Assembly (NCBI GenBank): GCA_030442035.1
Contig: JAUJEA010000008.1
Coordinates: 62,001 to 126,000 of the forward strand
Length of the DNA: 64,000 bases
Source of the DNA: Splendidivirga corallicola
GTDB lineage: Bacteria > Bacteroidota > Bacteroidia > Cytophagales > Cyclobacteriaceae
Direction: 5' to 3'
Part shown: piece after piece, positions 56,077 to 64,000 of the stretch
How positions within the stretch are numbered: position 1 is the stretch's first letter
Layout of the letters: each line of letters starts with the position of its first letter
Made by a program: the position numbers and the translations under genes
The notes under the pieces: generated by a model
What the model saw: only the letters and a program-made list of their open reading frames with translations
What the model was told of the DNA's origin: nothing
Databases searched by the model: none

Positions 56077-56874
56077 ATGAACCATTCACTTTTTGCTATG
56101 CTGTTGTTAATGCAGGTTGTTTTCCTATCATGCGAAACACGGCAGAACAAGGCTCCCAGTTCACCGGAAGAACAGAATACATTGACAAAAGGTGAATTGG
56201 AAAAGGGTTGGAAATTACTATTTGATGGAAAAACTTTTAACGGATGGAGAGGACTAGGTATGGAGGCTGTCCAAGAAGAACATTGGAAAATTGAAGATGG
56301 TACTATAAGAAAATTAGGATATGAAGATATTCCGTCCATGCCGGATGGACAACCCATGGAAGGCAGTGATTTGATCACGGTAAATTCATTCCAGAATTTT
56401 GAGTTGTATTTCGAATGGAAAATATCAAAAGCAGGGAATAGTGGATTGAAGTATAATGTTTCCGAGGAGATGTCGCAAAAATATGGAGGAAAATATTCCG
56501 CCCTGGGATTTGAGTATCAACTGCTGGACGATGAGGACACAAGTTACGTTGGCAAAATCGGAGCTTCGCAATTTACTGGTGCTCTCTATGATATGATCCC
56601 ACCAAAAAATGCACAAATCAAACCAGCGGGTGAGTTTAACTCCAGCAGGATCTCGATCAATGGTAATCATGTTGAGCACTGGTTGAATGGCAGAAAAATT
56701 ATTGCGTATGAATTTGGGTCGGAACGTTTGGATTCCCTCTACCAAAGAAGTAAATACCGAGATTATCCTCACTTCCTGGAAAAGCGCAAGGGACATCTTG
56801 TTTTACAAAATCATCATGATGATATCTGGTTCAGGAACATAAAGATTCGTGAAATCGATAAGAATCTGAAATAA
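56077..56874 (+). CDS. DUF1080 (3-keto-disaccharide hydrolase-like) lipoprotein
   Basis: 265 residues from ATG 56077 (the longer frame overlaps the previous gene). Lipobox VVFLSC. The DUF1080 beta-jelly-roll follows: GWKLLFDGKTFNGWRG, SDLITVNSFQNFELYFEWKISKAGNSGLKYNV, and the closing GHLVLQNHHDDIWFRNIKIRE. Members include 3-keto-glycoside hydrolases, which act on sugars oxidised by Gfo/Idh/MocA enzymes, so its place directly after two of these fits a 3-keto-sugar step. Confidence 0.88.
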   Translation: MNHSLFAMLLLMQVVFLSCETRQNKAPSSPEEQNTLTKGELEKGWKLLFDGKTFNGWRGLGMEAVQEEHWKIEDGTIRKLGYEDIPSMPDGQPMEGSDLITVNSFQNFELYFEWKISKAGNSGLKYNVSEEMSQKYGGKYSALGFEYQLLDDEDTSYVGKIGASQFTGALYDMIPPKNAQIKPAGEFNSSRISINGNHVEHWLNGRKIIAYEFGSERLDSLYQRSKYRDYPHFLEKRKGHLVLQNHHDDIWFRNIKIREIDKNLK

Positions 56875-56928
56875 ACTGATAGCATAAAACTCCATTTATT
56901 GACCACAAATAAATTCCCTCACTTCAAT

Positions 56929-58146
56929 ATGAAAACCATCATTTCAATTATTGCAACACTGCTTCTTTCCACAATTCTGGGCACACCCAGGATTAAAAAT
57001 TTAAATGATATTCAGGGGATACTTTATTCTGACAAAGAAACGGTTTCCTTGAAAATAGTCGATGGAAAGATCGCCGGAATTAACCGTATTGAAACTACAA
57101 TCGATAATCCTAAAATCTATATAGCACCTGGATTAATTGACATCCAGATCAATGGATACATGGGAGTGGACTTCTCAGGGCCAGATCTAACTGTAGAAGG
57201 AATAAGAAAAGCAACCAAGGCGCTATGGAAAGCGGGTGTCACATCTTATTTCCCAACGATTATCACCAGTGACATTGGCAGAATAAAAAAAAATTTTGCG
57301 GTGTTGGCTCAAGCCATGGAAGATCCTGAAATTGGAAAATCAATTCCTGGTTTTCATCTGGAAGGTCCCTATATCTCCCCGGTTAAGGGTTTTAGAGGAG
57401 CTCATTTGGAAAAATACATTCGAAAGCCGGATTGGGATGAGTTTAAGGAAATTCAAAAAGCCGCTAAAAACCATATCAAACTGATAACCGTAGCGCCGGA
57501 AATAGAAGGTGCTATTCCATTTATCCGTAATTGTGCTAAAAATGGTATTGTAGTATCTCTGGGGCATCACAACGGGTCTGCTGAACAGATTCAACAAGCT
57601 GTGGATGCAGGAGCAAGGATGGCTACACACTTGGGAAATGGTTGTGCTAATCAGATCGACCGTCATCATAACCCAATTTGGCCACAGCTGTCAAATGACC
57701 GCATCATTCCAAGTATCATTGCTGACGGATTTCACCTCACCAAAGAAGAAGTCAGAAGTTTTTACAAAGTAAAAGGAGCAAGTAAAACAATTCTTGTTTC
57801 CGATGCGCTGGATCTGGCAGGCCTACCTCCAGGTGAATACATACGCGGTGAACGAAAATTATTACTGACGCCCAATGTTGTAAAATTGCCTGAAGAAAAT
57901 GTTTTAGCCGGCGCCGCCTCCCCTATCAGCAAATGTATTGGCGTTATAATGGAATTTACCCAATGTAGTCTGGCTGATGCTGTCCGCATGGCAAGCACCA
58001 ACCCTGCCGACATGCTCTCCCTTAGAAACCGTGGTCGAATTGAATATGGTAAAAGAGGTGACCTGATCCTTTTCACTATGGAAAATGGTGAAATGGTAAT
58101 CCAAAAAACATTCATTACTGGGAAACTAGTGTATTCAAAAAACTAA
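56929..58146 (+). CDS. nagA: N-acetylglucosamine-6-phosphate deacetylase-like amidohydrolase with apparent signal peptide
   Basis: 405 residues from ATG 56929. Removes acetyl from an N-acetylated amino sugar. PGLIDIQINGYMGVDF matches the single-metal E. coli type; HLEGPY (Glu145), LGHHNGSAE (His213), THLGNG (His234), DGFH (His269) and the catalytic SDALDLAG (Asp292) are all present. The first 18 residues (MKTIISIIATLLLSTILG) are hydrophobic and extend beyond the family's usual start, which suggests export. If exported it would act on the unphosphorylated sugar; otherwise on GlcNAc-6-P. The longer TTG start is rejected. Confidence 0.85.
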   Translation: MKTIISIIATLLLSTILGTPRIKNLNDIQGILYSDKETVSLKIVDGKIAGINRIETTIDNPKIYIAPGLIDIQINGYMGVDFSGPDLTVEGIRKATKALWKAGVTSYFPTIITSDIGRIKKNFAVLAQAMEDPEIGKSIPGFHLEGPYISPVKGFRGAHLEKYIRKPDWDEFKEIQKAAKNHIKLITVAPEIEGAIPFIRNCAKNGIVVSLGHHNGSAEQIQQAVDAGARMATHLGNGCANQIDRHHNPIWPQLSNDRIIPSIIADGFHLTKEEVRSFYKVKGASKTILVSDALDLAGLPPGEYIRGERKLLLTPNVVKLPEENVLAGAASPISKCIGVIMEFTQCSLADAVRMASTNPADMLSLRNRGRIEYGKRGDLILFTMENGEMVIQKTFITGKLVYSKN

Positions 58147-58226
58147 AATTATGATCCTTCATTGGAAACCAATTTGAATCCAACCATAATTCTGAAAAGC
58201 AACAATATAAAATGTATCACTGATCA

Positions 58227-59468
58227 ATGAAAAATAGTAAAGCCATAAAAAGAGTGCTTATTGGTTTAAGCGCCGTTGGACCGGGTTTATTTCTGATTGG
58301 CTACAACATTGGAACGGGTAGCGTGACCACCATGGCTAAAACCGGAGCTGAACATGGTATGAGCTTATTTTGGGCATTACTATTATCCTGTGTTTTTACC
58401 TATGTTTTAATGATCGCTTATGGAAAAGTAACACTGGTAACAGGTCGCACCGCTTTGTTCAATTTTAAAAACGAATTCAAATGGGGTTGGTTACTTTCCG
58501 TGTATATCATAGTGGCTCTCATTATAGGAGAACTTCTCGCACTCATAGGGGTCATGGGCATTGTTGCCGATTTGATTCAGGAAGGAATTCGACTTGGCTT
58601 TAATAACATCGAGATTAATACAGGTTGGATCATCTTGTTGTTGGTTATTGCACTGTATTCGCTGATCTGGCGCGGAAGATATCAGCTTTTCGAAAAGGTG
58701 CTAACGGCATTGGTTGTTGTCATGGGATTATCATTTCTGGTGGTTTTCATCATGGTAAAACCGAGTTTATCATCACTTGCCGAGGGCCTTATTCCACGTA
58801 TCCCTAACAGCCCTGGAGCTTTTGGATTAATTGCAGCTATTACCGGAACAACTTGTTCTGCGGCTGTTTTCATTGTTAGAAGTACGGTGGTCGCAGAAAA
58901 AGGATGGACTATAAATGATCTGAAAACAGAGAAAAAAGATGCCTTTGTTTCCACCTTTATGATGCTTTTCTTAAGTGGTGTTATCATGGCTGTAGCGGCG
59001 GGAACGCTACATATCATGGACTTAAAGCTCGAGAATACAGTTGAAATGATTCATTTATTTGAACCAATAGGTGGGAAAATTGCTGCCTTTATACTCATTA
59101 TTGGTATCGCAGGGGCCGGCCTTTCAACCATATTTCCCATCGTGCTAATAGCTCCCTGGTTGATTGCGGATTATCGTGGTACTTCCAGGGATATACGCTC
59201 TACGCTTTCCAGGGTACTCATATTCATTGCTCTGATATTTGCGTTTGGGTCGGTCTTTATGGAGCAGAGACCACCCGCACTTATGGTATTTTCCCAGGCG
59301 TTCCAGGCTTGTATCCTACCGGCAGTTGTACTTCCTATATTTATTTTGATAAATAGAAAAGAACTGATGCAACACCACAGCGCAGGTGTTAAACAGAATA
59401 TCGGTTTGATAGCCGTTGCCATATTTTCCTTAATTACTACATGGTTTGCCATCATTGAATTTTTATAA
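58227..59468 (+). CDS. Nramp-family transporter lacking canonical metal-binding motifs
   Basis: 413 residues, about eleven TM helices, Nramp/APC-fold. TM1 begins VGPGLFLIGYNIGTGSVTTMA, aligning with the Nramp start, but the metal-binding DPGN is replaced by NIGT (27-30). TM6 (201-219, LIAAITGTTCSAAVFIVRS) has Cys-Ser-Ala where Nramp metal transporters have Met-Pro-His. The metal site is therefore lost, so the substrate is likely not Mn/Fe. Being sandwiched between nagA and nagB, 13 bases before nagB, it may carry an amino sugar or sugar-derived cation with a proton or sodium. Confidence 0.8.
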   Translation: MKNSKAIKRVLIGLSAVGPGLFLIGYNIGTGSVTTMAKTGAEHGMSLFWALLLSCVFTYVLMIAYGKVTLVTGRTALFNFKNEFKWGWLLSVYIIVALIIGELLALIGVMGIVADLIQEGIRLGFNNIEINTGWIILLLVIALYSLIWRGRYQLFEKVLTALVVVMGLSFLVVFIMVKPSLSSLAEGLIPRIPNSPGAFGLIAAITGTTCSAAVFIVRSTVVAEKGWTINDLKTEKKDAFVSTFMMLFLSGVIMAVAAGTLHIMDLKLENTVEMIHLFEPIGGKIAAFILIIGIAGAGLSTIFPIVLIAPWLIADYRGTSRDIRSTLSRVLIFIALIFAFGSVFMEQRPPALMVFSQAFQACILPAVVLPIFILINRKELMQHHSAGVKQNIGLIAVAIFSLITTWFAIIEFL

Positions 59469-59481
59469 AACAATTTATCAC

Positions 59482-60270
59482 ATGACGAAAACCTTAAATA
59501 TCAATGGTTTAAAAGTATCAATCTACAATGAACCTGTAAGCATGGGTAAAGCTGCAGCAGATTTCGTTGAGAAAAAATTGAATGATGCAATCGGATCAAA
59601 AGGCTCTGCTAATCTCATCTTGGCTACCGGTGCCTCTCAGTTTACCTTTTTGAAAGCATTGAAAAACAAAAATATCGACTGGCAGAAAGTTGTGGTTTTT
59701 CATTTGGATGAGTATAAAGGGATTTCCGCGTCTCATCCAGCCAGCTTTCGTAAATACCTGAAAGATAGAATCTTGAATTCTATCAATCCAAAACACATCT
59801 ATTTTCTTAATGGAGATGCGGAAGATATTGACCAAGAAATGAATCGATATACAGAAGAATTAACTAAACATCCAATTGACATAGCCTGCATCGGGATAGG
59901 AGAAAATGGGCATATTGCTTTCAATGATCCTGGTGTTGCTGATTTTCATGATCCAAAACTGGTGAAAGTGGTTGAACTAGATGAAGCATGTAGAAATCAG
60001 CAATTAGGAGAGGGATGGTTTAAAACATTTGAGGATGTCCCAAAAGAAGCGCTCACACTAACGGTTACAGCTATATTGAGTAGTAAGACAATAAGTTGCG
60101 TAGTACCCGATCTAAGAAAGGCGGAGGCAGTATATAACGCTTTATATGCTGATATAAACACCCACTGTCCGGCTTCCATTTTAAGAACTCATAGCCAGAC
60201 TGTCATGTTTCTGGACGATGCATCAGCATTTAAGATAAATAAAGCTCACAAAGTATTTAACTCGAAATAG
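59482..60270 (+). CDS. nagB: Glucosamine-6-phosphate deaminase
   Basis: 262 residues from ATG 59482. It converts glucosamine-6-P to fructose-6-P and ammonia in the cytoplasm, feeding glycolysis. FHLDEYKG (the general-base Asp) and GIGENGHIAFNDP (catalytic His, with Asp at the Glu position) match the NagB/6-phosphogluconolactonase fold. An activity on galactosamine-6-P is possible given the GH109-like neighbour. No signal peptide. The longer frame from 59446 overlaps the transporter and is rejected. Confidence 0.87.
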   Translation: MTKTLNINGLKVSIYNEPVSMGKAAADFVEKKLNDAIGSKGSANLILATGASQFTFLKALKNKNIDWQKVVVFHLDEYKGISASHPASFRKYLKDRILNSINPKHIYFLNGDAEDIDQEMNRYTEELTKHPIDIACIGIGENGHIAFNDPGVADFHDPKLVKVVELDEACRNQQLGEGWFKTFEDVPKEALTLTVTAILSSKTISCVVPDLRKAEAVYNALYADINTHCPASILRTHSQTVMFLDDASAFKINKAHKVFNSK

Positions 60271-60374
60271 TGATTATAGCTCATGAAGCTAAATATAGCC
60301 TTTGTGCCTTGCCGAATTTTCAACTATCTGAAATCATATAATAGATTTTTCAAAAAAATTAACCGCTAAATCAA

Positions 60375-61787
60375 ATGAAACCCAATAAAGGGAATATCAA
60401 TCGAAGACATTTTCTTCGGGCTTCTGCGTTAACTAGCGCGTTTCTCGGATTATCTCCAACTGCTTTAAAAGCGAATAATAAAGAGTTGATAAAAGAGCAT
60501 CTAGAAAGAATTTCCCAATCCTCCACGGCAAATGGCAAATCTGTCATGGGGTTAAAGGTCCCTCCCATTGAGCAATTGAGGGTGGCTTTCATTGGACTAG
60601 GAAATAGAGGGAGCGGACATGCTAAAAGAATAAATGCATTAGCCCCAAAGGCAAAAATTGTTGCGATTTGCGATATAAGAAAAGAACAAGCTAATAAAAC
60701 TGCTGATTTTCTTATAAACAATGGTCAAAAAAAATTAACCATATATTCAGGAAAACCGGAAGCCTGGAAAGAAATGGTCAGAAGAGATGATATCGATCTG
60801 GTCATCATCTCAACTCCATGGGAGGATCATGTTCCTATGAGCGTATACTCAATGCAACAGGGTAAACATGTGGCTGTCGAAGTTCCTTCTGCTTATAAAC
60901 TTGAAGATTGTTGGAAACTGGTTGATACTGCAGAAGAAACCCAACGAAACTGCATAATGCTGGAAAATGTATGCTATGGAAACGAAGAACTATGGATACT
61001 CAACATGGTTAATGAGGGTGTATTTGGAACATTGACCTATGCCGAAGCCGCTTACATTCACGATTTAAGAAAAGGTCTTTTTAATGATAAATACTACAAT
61101 AAATGGCGTATCCGTCATCACCTGGCTACTGATGGAAATCTGTATCCTACTCATGGTCTGGGGCCGGTTGCCCAATATCTTGGTATTGGCAGGGGTGACC
61201 GGTTTGACCATTTAGTATCTATGAGTTCTTTACAAGCAAGTTTGACGGAATACTCCTCTTCCGTTCAGGCTGACAATGAATTTTACAACCGGTCGGACTT
61301 TGCACATGGTGATATGAATAATTCCTTGATTAAAACCCATCTGGGCAGGACTATTCTTTTACAGCATGATGTTGTTACAGCACGCCCCTATAGCAGAATT
61401 AATGCGCTGGCAGGAACGAAAGCTTATCATGAAGGTTATCCCAGTCGTTTATCATTGAAAGATAAAGGAGGCCATTCCTGGTTGTCGGATATTGATTATA
61501 AAGAAATGAGAGAGCGATTTAATCATCCGGTTTGGGATAAACTGAAAAATGAAATTGCTCAGCATGGCGGACACGGCGGAATGGATTTTGTGATGTTGTA
61601 TCGTCTAGTGGATCATTTTAATAAAGGGCTCCCGCTTGACATGGATGTTTATGATGGTGTAGACTGGTCCGTTATCACTCCGTTAAGTGCCACATCCGTT
61701 CAGTTAGGAAGCATCCCTGTCAAATTCCCGGATTTCACTCGTGGTAAATGGAAGGAAAAGAGGATTCTGGAAATCTTGAAGTCATAA
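60375..61787 (+). CDS. GH109-like NAD-dependent glycosidase (Gfo/Idh/MocA fold) with Tat signal
   Basis: 470 residues. Tat signal (NRRHFLRASALTSAFLG). Rossmann domain (LRVAFIGLGNRGSGHAKRI, CDIRKEQ), then EVPSAYKLEDCWKLVDTA, CIMLENVCYGNEELW, a WRIRHHLATDGNLYPTHGLG stretch and HGGHGGMDFVM, all hallmarks of family GH109 (alpha-N-acetylgalactosaminidase). These use NAD+ in an oxidation-elimination cycle to release GalNAc. Last gene of the operon, followed by a strong terminator. Likely periplasmic; supplies N-acetylated hexosamine to NagA. Confidence 0.87.
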   Translation: MKPNKGNINRRHFLRASALTSAFLGLSPTALKANNKELIKEHLERISQSSTANGKSVMGLKVPPIEQLRVAFIGLGNRGSGHAKRINALAPKAKIVAICDIRKEQANKTADFLINNGQKKLTIYSGKPEAWKEMVRRDDIDLVIISTPWEDHVPMSVYSMQQGKHVAVEVPSAYKLEDCWKLVDTAEETQRNCIMLENVCYGNEELWILNMVNEGVFGTLTYAEAAYIHDLRKGLFNDKYYNKWRIRHHLATDGNLYPTHGLGPVAQYLGIGRGDRFDHLVSMSSLQASLTEYSSSVQADNEFYNRSDFAHGDMNNSLIKTHLGRTILLQHDVVTARPYSRINALAGTKAYHEGYPSRLSLKDKGGHSWLSDIDYKEMRERFNHPVWDKLKNEIAQHGGHGGMDFVMLYRLVDHFNKGLPLDMDVYDGVDWSVITPLSATSVQLGSIPVKFPDFTRGKWKEKRILEILKS

Positions 61788-61835
61788 AAAAGCATCTTGA
61801 CCTTGCGTATGGAAAGAAACCATGTTGAATATCTT

Positions 61836-61873
61836 ACATTGGGAAGTACTAAAGGAACTTCCCAATGTTTTTC
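61836..61873 (+). terminator. Strong intrinsic terminator of the amino sugar operon
   Basis: ACATTGGGAAGT (61836-61847) pairs exactly with ACTTCCCAATGT (61857-61868) and runs into TTTTTC. 48 bases after the GH109-like gene. Confidence 0.9.
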
Positions 61874-62010
61874 TATTAACGAAGGCAGATATAAACATCT
61901 ATGGATTCCTGGATCAGAGCAATGTCATGTCACCATAGGTCTTATTAAACTCTCTGACTAAGGATGATATAGTTATGTTAGGCCAGACTTTTATCTTAAA
62001 ACTTCAATAA

Positions 62011-63474
62011 TTATTCTTTTTCTACCTGCACTTTACCAACAGGCCTGACACCCTTACCCTCCTTGTTAGTGAGTGCATCTCCTAATTCCTCTCTGCTTTT
62101 ATCAGCCAGTGCCAGAAGCTTTTCAACAATGTCCTGATGCTCGGATGCAACATTTTTTGTCTCGCTGATATCATCCCTGACATTATATAGTTCTACATCC
62201 ATTTCATTCATATCATATTTCACTGGAAACCCTTCCTTTCCCCCTTCTCTTCCATTGAGCGAACGATAAGTATGTGGCAAGTAAAGCTTCCAGTGATCAC
62301 TCAAAACAGCCTGAAGCTCATTCCTGCGATAATAAAAGTAATAAGCTTCATGAGGATTCTTAGCATTCGCTTTCCCTAATACTATCGGAGCAATGCTTTT
62401 TCCGTCTATCTTCTTTTCAGGAAGTTGAGCTCCGGTGAACTCAGCAATGGTTGGTAACAAATCAATGGTCATGGCTGATATATTACTTACCTTCCCAGCT
62501 GGTATGTTTGATGGCCATTTCATTATGCATGGGACACGCACGCCACCTTCCCAGGTAGTTCCTTTTCCTTCTCTCAATGGAAGAGCGGAACCGGAATGTT
62601 CTCCATAGGAAAGCCAGGGTCCATTGTCGGAGGTGAAAATAACCAATGTATTTTCCTCAAGATCATATTGCTCCAATGTCTTTAAGATCTCCCCAACCGA
62701 CCAATCAATTTCCATAATTACATCACCATACAAACCCCTGGGTGATTTTCCCTTAAATTTATCGGATACAAATAATGGAACATGCGGCATACTATGTGGA
62801 AGGTATAGAAAGAAAGGCCTGTCCTTATTCTGCTCAATAAATTCTACCGCTTTTTCGGTGTAGGTGGTAGTTAGTTTTGTCTGATCGGGATTGTAAGCAA
62901 TAATTTCCTCACCATCGATCAGAGGCAGATCAGGGAATTTCATCCCCTCCGGATGATGAGGCCACATATCGTTGGAATAAGGTAGTCCGTAATAATCATC
63001 AAATCCCTGTCTTTCCGGTAATAATTCCGGGACGTCTCCCAAATGCCATTTGCCATATATGGCAGTAGCATATCCCAGAGGCTTCAACATCTCAGCGATG
63101 GTTGTTTCATCCGGATTTAAGCCCATTTCTGCTCCAGGCCACAATGCACCATGAATTCCTAATCTATTGGGGTAACAACCTGTCAGCAATGAAGCCCTGG
63201 ATGCAGAACAAACTGGTTGCGACACATAGAAATTCGTGAACCTGATCCCTTCAGAAGCCATTTGATCCAAATTAGGTGTTTGAATATCAGGTGAACCATA
63301 ACATCCTACATCCTGATAACCTTGATCATCTGTAAAGATGATCACGATATTCGGTGGCTCCTTGGAAGCTTCCTGCTCCTTTTCCTTTTGTTTATCAGGC
63401 GCACCACAGGCGACCAAATATAATAGACTTAACAATACAAATAAGTATTTAGAAAAAACACAAACATGCTTCAT
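62011..63474 (-). CDS. Type I sulfatase (arylsulfatase-like) lipoprotein
   Basis: 487 residues. Lipobox LYLVACG. Metal site FTDDQGYQDVGCYG, active-site C-x-A-x-R signature CSASR followed by ASLLTGCYPNR, GYATAIYGKWHLG, HSMPHVPLFVS and a second metal motif VIFTSDNGPW. The cysteine would be converted to formylglycine. It removes sulfate esters from a glycan outside the cytoplasm. Convergent with the amino sugar operon, so probably serves the same sulfated amino sugar substrate. Confidence 0.9.
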   Translation of the reverse strand: MKHVCVFSKYLFVLLSLLYLVACGAPDKQKEKEQEASKEPPNIVIIFTDDQGYQDVGCYGSPDIQTPNLDQMASEGIRFTNFYVSQPVCSASRASLLTGCYPNRLGIHGALWPGAEMGLNPDETTIAEMLKPLGYATAIYGKWHLGDVPELLPERQGFDDYYGLPYSNDMWPHHPEGMKFPDLPLIDGEEIIAYNPDQTKLTTTYTEKAVEFIEQNKDRPFFLYLPHSMPHVPLFVSDKFKGKSPRGLYGDVIMEIDWSVGEILKTLEQYDLEENTLVIFTSDNGPWLSYGEHSGSALPLREGKGTTWEGGVRVPCIMKWPSNIPAGKVSNISAMTIDLLPTIAEFTGAQLPEKKIDGKSIAPIVLGKANAKNPHEAYYFYYRRNELQAVLSDHWKLYLPHTYRSLNGREGGKEGFPVKYDMNEMDVELYNVRDDISETKNVASEHQDIVEKLLALADKSREELGDALTNKEGKGVRPVGKVQVEKE

Positions 63475-63594
63475 GGCATTGGGATTTTATTAGTAGATAT
63501 CTTTATTAAGAAACAGAAAAAAAGACACTTTCCCTATCTACGAGGCCATGGGCAAAGTTTACTTTGTGCTTTTAGCAAAAGTCCTTTAAAACAA

Positions 63595-63629
63595 AAGTCA
63601 TCCCGGAACTTCAGAAAACGGGATGACTT
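63595..63629 (-). terminator. Hairpin after the fasciclin-domain gene
   Basis: AAGTCATCCCG (63595-63605) pairs with CGGGATGACTT (63619-63629), followed on the minus strand by a T-rich tract. 46 bases beyond the gene's stop codon. Confidence 0.7.
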
Positions 63630-63675
63630 ACATGACGATTAAATTTCTTCCTGCGCCGGCAAAAGCATACACTAC

Positions 63676-64000
63676 TTATTTTTCAGGAGGCAACAGCACC
63701 TGATCTACAACATGAATTACACCATTTGTCGCATCAATTGTAGCCAAAATCTTAGCACCATTGATTGTTACCTCGTCGCCATTTCTCTCTACCTTGACCT
63801 TATCTCCCTGAGCCTGGAAAAGCATAGCACCATCCTTCAGCAACTTACCTTTATAGGTACCGGGCGAGGCGTGAAAATGGATAATATTAACTAGCTTCAT
63901 TTTGTTTTCCGGTTTTAACAAATCCTCAACAACACCATCCGGTAATTTATCAAAGGCCTCATTGGTTGGTGCGAAGACGGTGAGCGGTCCATTATTGGCC
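63676..64000 (-). CDS. Fasciclin (FAS1) domain protein, C-terminal part (partial at window edge)
   Basis: Read on the minus strand, the frame runs without a start from the window edge to a stop at 63676 (about 107 residues). NNGPLTVFAPTNEAFDKLPD is the FAS1 H1-type start, and the end (ILATIDATNGVIHVVDQVLLP) is the FAS1 H2-type finish. The domain is an adhesion fold that is often secreted. An internal ATG at 63921 gives a shorter frame but would remove half the domain; the gene continues past 64000. Confidence 0.88.
   Translation of the reverse strand, partial: ANNGPLTVFAPTNEAFDKLPDGVVEDLLKPENKMKLVNIIHFHASPGTYKGKLLKDGAMLFQAQGDKVKVERNGDEVTINGAKILATIDATNGVIHVVDQVLLPPEK

Noticed and set aside
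52411..63474. Typical polysaccharide utilisation locus with SusC/SusD
   Set aside because: No SusC or SusD-like gene is present; the carrier is Nramp-like instead.

Overview
The window looks like chromosome of a Bacteroidota bacterium, most likely a free-living, probably marine Cytophagales-type member. The signs are a Por/type 9 secretion C-terminal sorting domain, DUF5686 and DUF5916 outer-membrane proteins with carboxypeptidase-like N-terminal domains, several ECF sigma factors, TAnnTTTG-type -7 promoter boxes, few Shine-Dalgarno sites and AT-rich DNA. I see no rRNA, tRNA, CRISPR array, integrase or transposase. The window begins inside glpK and ends inside a fasciclin gene.

Layout. 0-3.8 kb: glycerol catabolism (glpK end, glpD), a ROK sugar kinase and a nitrilase-superfamily enzyme. 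4.0-5.2 kb: a two-gene membrane module ending in a probable prokaryotic YEATS domain. 6.2-8.5 kb: a YadA-head/peptidase S74 surface protein with a T9SS-sorted partner. 8.7-10.6 kb: a sulfatase fused to HEAT-like repeats. 10.8-13.1 kb: an ECF41-type sigma factor, an azoreductase and a cupin, with matching candidate promoters. 13.3-20.4 kb: an amidohydrolase, a flavoprotein and two carboxypeptidase-regulatory-domain proteins. 20.4-21.2 kb: a repeat-rich intergenic block. 21.2-32.1 kb: ABC-F ATPase, YHS protein, desaturase with a second ECF41-like sigma factor, pseudouridine synthase, secreted proteins, a class III cyclase, an AraC regulator and a redoxin. 32.1-37.0 kb: a minus-strand glycosyltransferase locus. 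37.7-41.8 kb: a 1378-residue membrane protein with Cache-like sensors and a degenerate P-loop domain. 42-51.7 kb: DUF5916 protein, ArsR/SRPBCC pair, sulfotransferase, a third sigma module, a broken acyltransferase, a TPR lipoprotein and a collagen-like lipoprotein.

52.4-61.9 kb is the most coherent system: a LacI regulator preceded by two near-identical palindromic operators, then seven co-directional genes ending at a strong terminator. They are two Gfo/Idh/MocA oxidoreductases, a DUF1080 lipoprotein, a NagA-like deacetylase with an apparent signal peptide, an Nramp-fold transporter lacking the usual metal-binding residues, NagB and a GH109-like protein. A convergent sulfatase follows. Together they read as a catabolic route for N-acetylated, possibly sulfated amino sugars. 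A testable idea is that the acetyl group is removed outside the cytoplasm and the free amino sugar enters through the Nramp-like carrier.

Regulation can be read in several places: a TGTCACG-N16-TGTC motif before both the ECF41 sigma gene and azoR, a related site before the desaturase, and a perfect 18-bp inverted repeat overlapping the promoter of the ArsR-family gene. All function calls come from reading the sequence alone.
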